Position numbers and translations under genes: made by a program
NCBI RefSeq assembly: GCF_005938625.1
Contig: NZ_VCNJ01000061.1
Coordinates: forward strand, 1-54,384
From: Pseudomonas fluorescens
GTDB taxonomy: Bacteria > Pseudomonadota > Gammaproteobacteria > Pseudomonadales > Pseudomonadaceae
Length of the DNA: 54,384 bases
Direction: 5' to 3'
Shown: positions 28,923-36,999 of the stretch, in pieces
Layout: each line of letters starts with the position of its first letter
Numbering within the stretch: position 1 is the first letter of the stretch
Notes under the pieces: model-generated
The model's input: the letters and a program-made list of their open reading frames with translations, nothing else
The model's database searches: none
Told to the model about the DNA's origin: nothing

Positions 28923-29012
28923 TGTAGGAGTGAGTCTGCTCGCGATAGCGGTGGATCAGCCAACAGCGTCGGTGACTGACACTCCGCCATCGCGAGCAGG
29001 CTCACTCCTACA
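28923..29012. repeat. REPIN, GAGTGAGCCTGCTCGCGA subtype
   Basis: Inward REP pair downstream of fabB. The left REP differs from the subtype by one base (GAGTGAGTCTGC). Confidence 0.9.
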
Positions 29013-29220
29013 GCGGCTGCGGTGTTCTGGAGATGAAACTTCTGTCATGAAACTTTGCGCCCTGCGACCGAATGTCGCGGATTACGCGGGCTGCAGCACT
29101 GTTGCAAAAAACGCAACAACACCTTGCACAAATCAGCCGTTTACTTAGCAAGCTAACAAATCATATAACAGAGTCCTGCACACGCCTTGCTGCAGATAAC
29201 TTGAGATTTGGAGCTAGCAG
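29013..29220 (+). other. Leader region of the small gene at 29221
   Basis: Within the 391-bp gap after fabB, the part beyond the terminator and REPIN holds two small hairpins (GCGAC/GTCGC at about 29063-29077 and TGTTGC/GCAACA at 29099-29117). It ends in GGAG seven bases before the ATG at 29221. The promoter is presumably here. I see no coding signal. Confidence 0.4.
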
Positions 29221-29409
29221 ATGACTGTAAAAGTAACTGAACGCGACGATTCACACATGTCCCACGAAGGCGTAGCCGCCGGTATCCGCATCTGGGATGT
29301 GCATCAACAAGACTTGCTGGTCGGCATGTTCCACAACGAGATCGATGCCCACAACTACAAGGCCGAACTGGAAGTGCAAGAACAGCAGCGGGATCTGAAA
29401 TCCGCCTGA
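29221..29409 (+). CDS. Small conserved hypothetical protein, 62 residues
   Basis: I do not recognise this protein. It is acidic and soluble, with no signal or membrane segment. The middle (GIRIWDVHQQDLLVGMFHNE) reads like a small beta fold and the C-terminal half (IDAHNYKAELEVQEQQRDLK) like a charged helix. A GGAG site lies seven bases before the ATG and a strong terminator follows, so it is probably a real single-gene transcript. Confidence 0.72.
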   Translation: MTVKVTERDDSHMSHEGVAAGIRIWDVHQQDLLVGMFHNEIDAHNYKAELEVQEQQRDLKSA

Positions 29410-29427
29410 TTCAACCACAGCATTGAA

Positions 29428-29462
29428 AACGACAAACCCCGCCATGAGCGGGGTTTGTCGTT
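29428..29462. terminator. Bidirectional intrinsic terminator
   Basis: A perfect 15-bp stem (AACGACAAACCCCGC and its complement) with a 5-base loop lies between two convergent genes: the 62-residue gene on the plus strand and the DUF2058 gene on the minus strand. Confidence 0.9.
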
Positions 29463-29479
29463 GTTACAGCTTTATCGAT

Positions 29480-30022
29480 TTACCACATCAGATCATCTGG
29501 GATCTGATACGCCGCGTACGGATCGTCCTCGGTGCTGACCTCTTCAGTCTGCACGTTGAGCTGGACGATGCGCTGTGGATCGCGCTCCTGGATCTTCAGG
29601 GCCGCTTCACGCGGGATCACTTCGTAGCCGCCGGCATGGTGCACGATCGCCAGCGAGCCGCTGCTGAGCTTGTTGCGCATCAGCGTGTTGACCGAGATGC
29701 GCTTGACCTTCTTGTCGTCGACGAAGTTGTAGTAGTCCTCGGTGGTCAGCTTCGGCAGACGCGAGACTTCGATCAGTTGCTTGACCTGAGCGGCACGCGC
29801 CTTGGCTTCGGCTTTCTCTTTCTGCTGACGGTTCAGTTCCTGGTCACGCTTGACCTTCTCGGCCATGGCTTCCTGGGCTGCACGCTGCTGCGAGTCATCC
29901 AGCTCGATCTGACCTTTGTGGGCCAGACGCTGCTGCTTCTGCTTGTCCTTGCTGACCTGCTTGGCCTGCTTTTGGTTGACCAATCCTGCTTTGAGCAACT
30001 GGTCGCGAAGGGAAATACTCAT
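29480..30022 (-). CDS. DUF2058 family protein (YaiL-like)
   Basis: This 180-residue protein fits DUF2058: N-terminal MSISLRDQLLKAGLVNQKQAK, a highly charged coiled-coil region rich in Lys, Gln and Ala (about 20-85), and the conserved YYNFVDDKKVKRISVN segment, with NRQQKE repeats. It is related to E. coli YaiL, which may be nucleoprotein-associated; its role is not established. It is the last gene after mazG, 25 bp downstream of it. Confidence 0.88.
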   Translation of the reverse strand: MSISLRDQLLKAGLVNQKQAKQVSKDKQKQQRLAHKGQIELDDSQQRAAQEAMAEKVKRDQELNRQQKEKAEAKARAAQVKQLIEVSRLPKLTTEDYYNFVDDKKVKRISVNTLMRNKLSSGSLAIVHHAGGYEVIPREAALKIQERDPQRIVQLNVQTEEVSTEDDPYAAYQIPDDLMW

Positions 30023-30047
30023 GGGACTTACTCACTTGGGCAGTTGC

Positions 30048-30884
30048 TCAGCCGCAGCCGGGCACATTCTTTTCCTGACGTTTGGCTTCACCCCACAGGG
30101 CGTCCAACTCTTCGAGGGTGCAATCTTCTATGGGACGGTGGGTGTCGCGCAATGCCTGTTCGATAAATCGGAAACGTCTTTCAAACTTGCCGTTGGCACT
30201 ACGCAGCGCGGTTTCCGGGTCGACCTTCAGATGCCGAGCCAGATTGACCACGGAAAACAGCAGGTCACCGATCTCGTCGGCCACGGCGACGGGATCATTT
30301 TCCGACATGGCTTCGAGGACTTCGTCGAGTTCTTCGCGCACCTTGTCGAGCACGGGCAAGGCGTCTGGCCAGTCAAAACCGACCTGCCCTGCGCGTTTCT
30401 GCAACTTGGCCGAACGCGACAAGGCCGGCAGCGTTGCCGGCACGTCGTCGAGCAGTGACAGTTGCTCGGGTGCGGCGGACTTCTCGGCGCGTTCTTCGGC
30501 CTTGATCTCTTCCCAGCGCTGCTTGACCTGTTCTTCGCTCAGGTGCGGCACGTCTAGCGGTGCATACAAATCGCCCGTTGGAAAGACATGAGGATGACGA
30601 CGGATCAGCTTGCGGGTGATGCTGTCGATCACCCCGGCAAATTCGAAGCGCCCTTCTTCCTTGGCCAACTGGCTGTAATAGACGACCTGAAACAGCAGAT
30701 CGCCGAGCTCACCCTGCAGATGATCAAAGTCGCCGCGCTCGATGGCATCGGCCACTTCGTAAGCTTCTTCGAGGGTGTGCGCAACGATGGTCGCGTAGGT
30801 TTGCTTGATGTCCCACGGGCAACCGTACTGCGGATCGCGCAGACGGTTCATCAAGTGGAGCAGGTCTTCAAGGCTGTACATCAT
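30048..30884 (-). CDS. mazG: Nucleoside triphosphate pyrophosphohydrolase MazG
   Basis: This 278-residue protein contains two MazG-type all-alpha NTP pyrophosphatase domains. The first begins LLHLMNRLRDPQYGCPWDIKQTYATI with the EEAYEVADAIE acid cluster, and the second has the REELDEVLEAM ... DEIGDLLFSVVN acid clusters. MazG hydrolyses NTPs to NMP and pyrophosphate, and in E. coli it lowers ppGpp during starvation, so the location after relA is meaningful. Two ATG codons in tandem begin the frame (30884 and 30881). A REPIN hairpin lies only 20 bp upstream of the start. Confidence 0.96.
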   Translation of the reverse strand: MMYSLEDLLHLMNRLRDPQYGCPWDIKQTYATIVAHTLEEAYEVADAIERGDFDHLQGELGDLLFQVVYYSQLAKEEGRFEFAGVIDSITRKLIRRHPHVFPTGDLYAPLDVPHLSEEQVKQRWEEIKAEERAEKSAAPEQLSLLDDVPATLPALSRSAKLQKRAGQVGFDWPDALPVLDKVREELDEVLEAMSENDPVAVADEIGDLLFSVVNLARHLKVDPETALRSANGKFERRFRFIEQALRDTHRPIEDCTLEELDALWGEAKRQEKNVPGCG

Positions 30885-30904
30885 TTATCTCTCACCACAA
30901 AACC

Positions 30905-30994
30905 TGTAGGAGTGAGCCTGCTCGCGATAGCGGTGTATCAGTCACCATTAATGCTGACTGACACGGCCTCATCGCGAGCAGGCTCACTCCTACA
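30905..30994. repeat. REPIN between relA and mazG
   Basis: Inward REP pair of the GAGTGAGCCTGCTCGCGA subtype. It occupies nearly all of the 120-bp space between the relA stop codon and the mazG start codon, ending 20 bp before mazG. Confidence 0.92.
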
Positions 30995-31004
30995 TTGGTC
31001 ATCT

Positions 31005-33248
31005 TCAAGGCGTACGGTTACGCCGCGTTTCGATGATGTTCGGCAACTGCGAAATCCGCCCGAGCAACCGCCCCAGCGCATCCAGCCCCGGGATCTCGAT
31101 GGTCAGCGACATCAGCGCGGTGTTGTCCTCTTTGTTCGAGCGGGTATTGACCGCCAGCACGTTGATGCGCTCGTTGAGTAGCACTTGCGAGACGTCACGC
31201 AGCAGCCCTGAACGGTCGTAGGCACGGATGACGATGTCCACCGGATAGGTGAGCACCGGCACCGGCCCCCAGCTGACCTGAATGATCCGCTCCGGCTCGC
31301 GCCCGCCCAGTTGCAGCACCGAGGCGCAGTCCTGACGGTGAATGCTCACGCCACGGCCCTGGGTGATGTAACCGACGATCGCGTCGCCCGGCAGCGGCTG
31401 GCAGCAGCCGGCCATCTGCGTCATCAGGTTGCCGACGCCCTGGATCTGAATGTCGCCGCGCTTGCCCGGTTTGTAACCGGTGGCTTTGCGCGGAATCAGT
31501 TCCAGCTGTTCGTTGCCGCGTTCCGGCTCGACCAGTTGCTGCGCAAGGTTGACCAGTTGCGCCAGACGCAGGTCGCCGGCACCGAGTGCGGCGAACATGT
31601 CTTCGGCGGTTTTCATGTTGGCCTTGTCGGCCAGCTTGTCGAAATCCACCGCAGGCAGACCGAGTCGGGCCAGTTCGCGCTCGATCAAGGTTTTACCGGC
31701 GGCAACGTTCTGGTCGCGCGCCTGCAATTTGAACCAGTGGACGATCTTCGCCCGCGCCCGCGAGGTGGTGACGTAACCGAGGTTGGAGTTCAGCCAGTCG
31801 CGGCTCGGCGTGCCGTGCTTGCTGGTGATGATCTCGACCTGCTCACCGGTCTGCAGGCTGTAGTTGAGCGGGACGATGCGCCCGTTGATCTTCGCGCCAC
31901 GGCAGTTGTGACCGATTTCGGTGTGCACGCGGTAAGCGAAGTCCAGCGGCGTCGCGCCTTTCGGCAAGTCGATGGCGTGACCGTCCGGAGTGAAGATGTA
32001 GACCCGATCCGGTTCGATATCGACGCGCAGCTGTTCCGCCAGACCACCGATATCGCCCAGCTCTTCGTGCCACTCGAGGACCTGACGCAGCCAGGAGATT
32101 TTCTCTTCGTAGTGGTTCGAGCCGGATTTGACGTCGGTGCCCTTGTAGCGCCAGTGCGCGCAGACGCCGAGTTCGGCTTCTTCGTGCATCGAGTGCGTAC
32201 GGATCTGCACCTCAAGCACTTTACCCTCAGGGCCGATCACCGCCGTGTGCAGCGAGCGGTAGCCGTTCTCTTTCGGGTTGGCGATGTAGTCGTCGAATTC
32301 TTTCGGGATGTGCCGCCACAAGGTGTGGACGATACCCAGCGCGGTGTAGCAGTCGCGCATTTCCGGCACCAGCACACGCACCGCGCGCACGTCGTAGATC
32401 TGGCTGAATTCCAGACCCTTGCGCTGCATTTTGCGCCAGATCGAGTAGATGTGTTTGGCGCGGCCGCTGATGTCGGCATCGACGCCGGTGGCCTGCAACT
32501 CATCCTTGAGCTGGGTCATCACGTCGGCGATGAAACGCTCGCGATCAAGCCGTCGCTCGTGGAGCAACTTGGCGATCTGTTTGTATTGATCCGGTTCGAG
32601 GTAACGGAAGGACAAGTCCTCCAGCTCCCATTTGATGTGACCGATGCCGAGGCGATGCGCGAGCGGCGCATAGATGTCGAAAACTTCGCGGGCGACACGG
32701 TTACGCTTTTCATCATCGGCGGTTTTTACCGCACGGATGGCGCAGGTACGTTCGGCGAGTTTGATCAGCGCAACACGGACGTCGTCGACCATCGCCACGA
32801 GCATTTTGCGCAGGTTTTCCACCTGCCCTTGCGTGCCCATGACCATCGATTGGCGCGGACTGAGGCTGGCGCTGATGGCCGCCATGCGCTGCACGCCGTC
32901 GATCAGTTTGGCCACCACCGGGCCAAAGCGCTGGCCGATGGCCGCGAGCTCAATCTGGCCTTCGCGTACGCCGCGATACAGGACCGCCGCGACCAGCGAA
33001 TCCTGATCGAGCTTGAGGTCGGCGAGAATCTCGGCGATTTCCAGGCCAGTACTGAAACTGCCGGAGCCTTCGGCCCATAGATTCTTCTTGGCATTGGACT
33101 GTTGTTCGGCCTCGCGAGCGAACTCGCAGGCTTCCTTCAAGGCTTCGCGATCCAGTGCCAGATCGACACTGACCGCGTGATCGAGCCAAGCCTCGAGATT
33201 GATACTGCCGTCAGTGTTGATCGGCTGGTGTGCTCTCACCTGTACCAT
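31005..33248 (-). CDS. relA: GTP pyrophosphokinase RelA
   Basis: This 747-residue long RelA/SpoT protein makes (p)ppGpp on stalled ribosomes. The N-terminal hydrolase-like domain lacks the HD metal motif (LYRGVREGQIE at the usual HDVIED position), which marks RelA rather than SpoT. The synthetase domain (about 230-380, with SGRAKHIYSIWRKMQRK and IYDVRAVRVLV), the TGS domain (about 400-470, RVYIFTPDGHAIDLPKGA), a zinc-finger/helical region, and a C-terminal ACT domain (IRAYDRSGLLRDVSQVL) follow. The ATG at 33248 gives a family-typical N-terminus. It lies in the order cysM - rlmD - relA - mazG, conserved in Pseudomonas. Confidence 0.97.
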   Translation of the reverse strand: MVQVRAHQPINTDGSINLEAWLDHAVSVDLALDREALKEACEFAREAEQQSNAKKNLWAEGSGSFSTGLEIAEILADLKLDQDSLVAAVLYRGVREGQIELAAIGQRFGPVVAKLIDGVQRMAAISASLSPRQSMVMGTQGQVENLRKMLVAMVDDVRVALIKLAERTCAIRAVKTADDEKRNRVAREVFDIYAPLAHRLGIGHIKWELEDLSFRYLEPDQYKQIAKLLHERRLDRERFIADVMTQLKDELQATGVDADISGRAKHIYSIWRKMQRKGLEFSQIYDVRAVRVLVPEMRDCYTALGIVHTLWRHIPKEFDDYIANPKENGYRSLHTAVIGPEGKVLEVQIRTHSMHEEAELGVCAHWRYKGTDVKSGSNHYEEKISWLRQVLEWHEELGDIGGLAEQLRVDIEPDRVYIFTPDGHAIDLPKGATPLDFAYRVHTEIGHNCRGAKINGRIVPLNYSLQTGEQVEIITSKHGTPSRDWLNSNLGYVTTSRARAKIVHWFKLQARDQNVAAGKTLIERELARLGLPAVDFDKLADKANMKTAEDMFAALGAGDLRLAQLVNLAQQLVEPERGNEQLELIPRKATGYKPGKRGDIQIQGVGNLMTQMAGCCQPLPGDAIVGYITQGRGVSIHRQDCASVLQLGGREPERIIQVSWGPVPVLTYPVDIVIRAYDRSGLLRDVSQVLLNERINVLAVNTRSNKEDNTALMSLTIEIPGLDALGRLLGRISQLPNIIETRRNRTP

Positions 33249-33312
33249 CTTGCTTTACCTTCCCTACGACGCAGATTCAATGCGTCAAATCGCTGATCCT
33301 TATTGCCCATTT

Positions 33313-33337
33313 GCGCTCGCGGGGCTAAAGCGAGCGC
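33313..33337 (-). other. Stem-loop between rlmD and relA
   Basis: A perfect 8-bp stem GCGCTCGC/GCGAGCGC with a 9-base loop lies in the 101-bp gap between rlmD and relA. No T run follows on the minus strand, so it is not a classical terminator. It may be an RNA processing or attenuation structure. Confidence 0.35.
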
Positions 33338-33349
33338 TGCGCGGACAGA

Positions 33350-34726
33350 TCAGACGGATTCAGACGAGCCATCCTGGCTCGCTTCAAATAACGCCATGGC
33401 CTCGACATGTGCCGTCTGAGGAAACATATCGAGAATCCCGGCACGTTTTAACCGGTAGCCCTGCTTGATCAATTCGACCGTGTCGCGCGCCAGAGTTGCA
33501 GGGTTGCACGACACATACACCAACCGTTTGGCACCCAGGATCGCCAGCTTGCGAACCACCTCGAAAGCACCGTCACGCGGTGGGTCCAAGAGTACCGCAG
33601 AAAAGCCGTTTCCGATCCACTGGGCATCGGTCAAAGGCTGGGATAAATCGGCTTGAAAAAACTTTGTGTTATGCAAATTGTTACTAGCGGCGTTGGCTGA
33701 GGCGCGATCGACCATAGTCTGCACACCTTCGACCGCCACCACTTCGCGCACGGCTTTGGCCAACGGCAAAGCGAAGTTGCCCAGGCCGCAGAACAGATCC
33801 AGCACGCGCTCCTCGCTACGTGGCTTCAGCCAGTCCAGCGCCTGTGCCACCATCGCTTCGTTGACGCCGGCATTGACCTGAATGAAGTCACCCGGTCGGT
33901 ACGCCAGATCCAGATCCCATTGCTCCAGGCGATAGCCCAGCGACTGGGTGGCATCGACCGGTTGCGGTTCGCCTTCGCCATGCAGCCACAATTGCGCTTC
34001 ATGGAATTGGCAGAAGTCCTTGAGAATCGTCAGGTCCGCTTCGGACAACGGCGCCATGTGCCGCAGCAACACCGCCAGCGACGAGCCGCTGAACAGCTCG
34101 ACATGACCCAGCGCTTGCGGCTTGCTCAACCGACGGAGCATCTCCGGCAAACGGGTCATGATCGGTTGCAAGGGCTGTACCAGCACCGGGCATTCGCTGA
34201 TCGCGACAATGTCCTGGCTGCCAGCGGCACGGAAACCGACTTCGAGTTTCTTCGCTTTCATGTCCCAGCGCACCGCGATGCGGGCGCGACGGCGATAGCC
34301 GAATTCGGGACCGGTCAGCGGCGCTGCCCACTCTTCAGGTTCGACACCGGCAACGCGCGACAATTGCTCGGCGAGCATGCGCTGTTTCAGGGCAAGCTGT
34401 TCGCTGTGGGGCAAATGCTGGACGCTGCAACCGCCGCAGCGTCCAGCGTGCTGACACGGTGCCGGGCGACGCAGTTCGCTGGCCTTGAACACGCGTTCGG
34501 TGCGCGCCTCGACCACTTTGCCGTGGGCGCCGAGCACCCGCGCTTCAACCTCTTCACCGGCAAGGGCGCCGAGGACGAACCAGGTTTTGCCTTCGAAAAA
34601 CGCGATACCACGACCGTCATTGGCCAGGCGCTCGATGTTCAAGCGCTGCTTTTTGCCGGTGGGGATTTGCGCGGCCTTGCTGCCGCCGGTGGGCTGGAAG
34701 CGCAGGCCTCTCTCGTGCTTGGCCAT
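33350..34726 (-). CDS. rlmD: 23S rRNA (uracil(1939)-C(5))-methyltransferase
   Basis: This 458-residue RlmD (RumA) methylates U1939 of 23S rRNA. An N-terminal TRAM domain (about 22-80) precedes the iron-sulfur ligand cysteines Cys91, Cys97 and Cys100, with a fourth in SECPVL near 179. The SAM-binding motif VLDLFCGLGNFALPLA, the DPPRDGA motif and the nucleophile in YVSCNPATLARD are present. Its ATG overlaps the cysM stop codon by one base (TGATG). Confidence 0.96.
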   Translation of the reverse strand: MAKHERGLRFQPTGGSKAAQIPTGKKQRLNIERLANDGRGIAFFEGKTWFVLGALAGEEVEARVLGAHGKVVEARTERVFKASELRRPAPCQHAGRCGGCSVQHLPHSEQLALKQRMLAEQLSRVAGVEPEEWAAPLTGPEFGYRRRARIAVRWDMKAKKLEVGFRAAGSQDIVAISECPVLVQPLQPIMTRLPEMLRRLSKPQALGHVELFSGSSLAVLLRHMAPLSEADLTILKDFCQFHEAQLWLHGEGEPQPVDATQSLGYRLEQWDLDLAYRPGDFIQVNAGVNEAMVAQALDWLKPRSEERVLDLFCGLGNFALPLAKAVREVVAVEGVQTMVDRASANAASNNLHNTKFFQADLSQPLTDAQWIGNGFSAVLLDPPRDGAFEVVRKLAILGAKRLVYVSCNPATLARDTVELIKQGYRLKRAGILDMFPQTAHVEAMALFEASQDGSSESV

Positions 34727-35628
34727 CAGTTGGGCGCGTCGAAAATGCCGGTCGACAGGTAACGGTCGCCACGGTCACAGATGATCGCGACGATCACCGC
34801 GTTTTCAACTTCTTTGGACAGACGCAGCATCGCTGCCACCGCACCGCCCGAGGACACTCCACAGAAGATGCCTTCTTCGCGGGCCAGACGACGGGTGACG
34901 TCCTCGGCCTCGCTTTGCGCCATGTCGACGATGCGATCAACACGATCAGCCTGATAGATCTTCGGCAGGTATTCCTGCGGCCAGCGACGGATACCCGGAA
35001 TGGCCGAGCCTTCCATCGGTTGCAGACCGACGATCTGCACGCTGTCGCTCTGCTCTTTCAAGTAGCGCGACACGCCCATGATGGTGCCGGTGGTGCCCAT
35101 CGAACTGACGAAATGGGTGATGGTGCCCTGAGTCTGGCGCCAGATTTCCGGGCCGGTAGTGGTGTAGTGCGCTTCAGGATTATCGCCGTTGGCGAACTGA
35201 TCGAGCACCTTGCCACGGCCTTCGGCTTCCATACGCTGGGCGAGGTCGCGCGCGCCTTCCATGCCTTCTTCCTGGCTGACCAGAATCAGCTCGGCACCGT
35301 AAGCAGTCATTGCCGCTTTACGCTCGGCGCTGGAGTTGTCCGGCATGATCAGGATCATCTTGTAACCCTTGATCGCAGCGGCCATGGCCAGCGCGATCCC
35401 GGTGTTGCCCGAGGTCGCTTCGATCAGCGTATCGCCGGCATGGATCTGCCCACGCAATTCGGCCCGGGTGATCATCGACAGCGCCGGCCGGTCCTTGACC
35501 GAACCCGCCGGGTTATTCCCTTCGAGCTTGAGCAATAGGGTGTTGCTGGTAGCACCGGGCAGGCGCTGCAAACGCACCAGCGGCGTGTTGCCGACGCAAT
35601 CGGCGATGGTTGGGTACTGCAGGGTCAT
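34726..35628 (-). CDS. cysM: Cysteine synthase B
   Basis: This 300-residue PLP enzyme makes cysteine from O-acetylserine and sulfide or thiosulfate. The PLP lysine Lys45 lies in NPAGSVKDRPAL, the substrate loop is TSGNTGIA, and the phosphate-binding loop is SSMGTTGTIMG. The length and the AGSVKDRPA wording fit CysM rather than CysK. The ATG at 35628 begins the conserved N-terminus; upstream extension is rejected. It heads the cysM - rlmD cluster. Confidence 0.95.
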   Translation of the reverse strand: MTLQYPTIADCVGNTPLVRLQRLPGATSNTLLLKLEGNNPAGSVKDRPALSMITRAELRGQIHAGDTLIEATSGNTGIALAMAAAIKGYKMILIMPDNSSAERKAAMTAYGAELILVSQEEGMEGARDLAQRMEAEGRGKVLDQFANGDNPEAHYTTTGPEIWRQTQGTITHFVSSMGTTGTIMGVSRYLKEQSDSVQIVGLQPMEGSAIPGIRRWPQEYLPKIYQADRVDRIVDMAQSEAEDVTRRLAREEGIFCGVSSGGAVAAMLRLSKEVENAVIVAIICDRGDRYLSTGIFDAPN

Positions 35629-35735
35629 GGCGTATTCGCAATCCAGACGTGCGGGGGCGCCTATCATACCGGCAAACCTGCGCAGGCCATATCACGCAAA
35701 GTGCGGTGCTTATGGTTTATGGGAATAAGCAGCGG

Positions 35736-36761
35736 TTAGTCGCTATTTTCTGCTGGCGCCGTATCCATTGCATAAAACTCATGCAACTTGGCCTGCAGCA
35801 ATTGCTTATCCGGCAGACAGGTTTGATATTCCGCTATCAATGCGGGCGAAAGACTGCGATTGAGTGCGTACTCGACGACCTCATCTTCCTTGCTTGCACA
35901 CAGCAGGACTCCGATGGCCGGGCTTTCGTGAGGCTTGCGGACATTGCGATCCAGCGCCTCCAGATAGAAATCCATCTTGCCGAGGTATTCGGGCTCAAAA
36001 CGGCCGACCTTAAGTTCAATGGCTACAAGGCAGTTGAGCCCTCTGTGAAAGAACAGAAGATCGAGTGAGAAATCCCGACCGCCGACTTGCAGCGGATATT
36101 CGGAACCGACAAAGCAGAAATCGCGACCGAGTTCGATCAGGAATTCCTTGAGGCGAGATAGCAGGCCTTGGTGCAGATCGGTTTCAGAGTGAGCGCCGGG
36201 CAGATCGAGAAATTCGACCATGTAGGAATCACGGAATATCTCGAGAGCTTCGGGATGATTTTGTTTCAGTGCGGCGGAGGCTTTTGCAGGATCGGTGACG
36301 CTTCGCTCAAACAAAGCAGACTTGAATTGGCGTTCCAGTTCGCGCTTCGACCACTGTTCCTGAACGGCCATTCGCAGGTAGAACCCACGCTCTTCCGGGT
36401 GTTTGCTTTGGCTCAAAATGATCATGTTATGAGTCCACGGCAATTGTCTCACCAGTGGTGAGACAATTGGATCGTCCCGATAGGTTTCATAAAACTGGCG
36501 CATTCGGAACAGATTTGGTCGGGTGAAACCACGCAAGCCCGGTTGGGTATACGCCAGATGTGCGGCCAGTTGAGTTATGACCGAATCGCCCCACTCCGCC
36601 TGCTCAATCTTACGACTGATATGCGCCCCCACCTGCCAATAAAGCTCAATCAGCTGTGTATTGACCGCTTGCATGGCCTTATGTCTGGAACTGTGAATCA
36701 GCGCGAGCACTTCGTTGAAACGTTCGCCATCCGGGCTGCCAGTAACGCTGGATACAGTCAT
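35736..36761 (-). CDS. DUF1016 (YhcG-type) PDDEXK nuclease domain protein
   Basis: This 341-residue protein has the DUF1016 layout: an N-terminal helical region with YWQVGAHISRKI and LSWTH-like QLPWTHNMIILSQSK, and a C-terminal PDDEXK-type nuclease domain. In the latter, Glu221, Asp234 in FSLDLLFFHR, and Glu249-x-Lys251 in VAIELK provide the predicted metal site, followed by FEPEYLGKMDFYLEALD. Members are often linked to restriction or defence loci, but no restriction genes are adjacent. The ATG at 36761 has an AAGGA site. It lies between cysM and a two-component system, at the place where P. aeruginosa has pirA. Base composition is lower in GC than in neighbours, so it may be acquired. Confidence 0.88.
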   Translation of the reverse strand: MTVSSVTGSPDGERFNEVLALIHSSRHKAMQAVNTQLIELYWQVGAHISRKIEQAEWGDSVITQLAAHLAYTQPGLRGFTRPNLFRMRQFYETYRDDPIVSPLVRQLPWTHNMIILSQSKHPEERGFYLRMAVQEQWSKRELERQFKSALFERSVTDPAKASAALKQNHPEALEIFRDSYMVEFLDLPGAHSETDLHQGLLSRLKEFLIELGRDFCFVGSEYPLQVGGRDFSLDLLFFHRGLNCLVAIELKVGRFEPEYLGKMDFYLEALDRNVRKPHESPAIGVLLCASKEDEVVEYALNRSLSPALIAEYQTCLPDKQLLQAKLHEFYAMDTAPAENSD

Positions 36762-36907
36762 GCGCAATTCCTTGAAGATCAGGTGAAGCACGAGCCTAAC
36801 CCCTTCAGGAAGCTTGAAATGACCGCCGATGCAACTTGGGAAATGTCGTACAAAAAAAGGCGAGCGCTCCCGCAAAACCGGAGGATTGGCCACCCGAGCG
36901 GACTATA

Positions 36908-36999
36908 TCGCGAGCAGGCTCACTCCTACAGGAGATCTGCGTTGTTCACACAATCTGCGGCGAACCGAGATCCAATGTGGGAGCGAGCCTGCTCGCGAA
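36908..36999. repeat. Outward REP pair, one of each subtype, overlapping a kinase gene
   Basis: One REP of the GAGTGAGCC subtype (36908-36930, minus orientation) and one of the GAGCGAGCC subtype (36976-36999, plus orientation) point away from each other. The right-hand REP lies inside the 3' end of the histidine kinase gene. Confidence 0.88.

Noticed and set aside
31311..33080. 589-codon open frame on the plus strand, antisense to relA
   Set aside because: It lies wholly inside relA, which has strong family motifs. High GC gives long antisense frames, and its translation shows no known motif.
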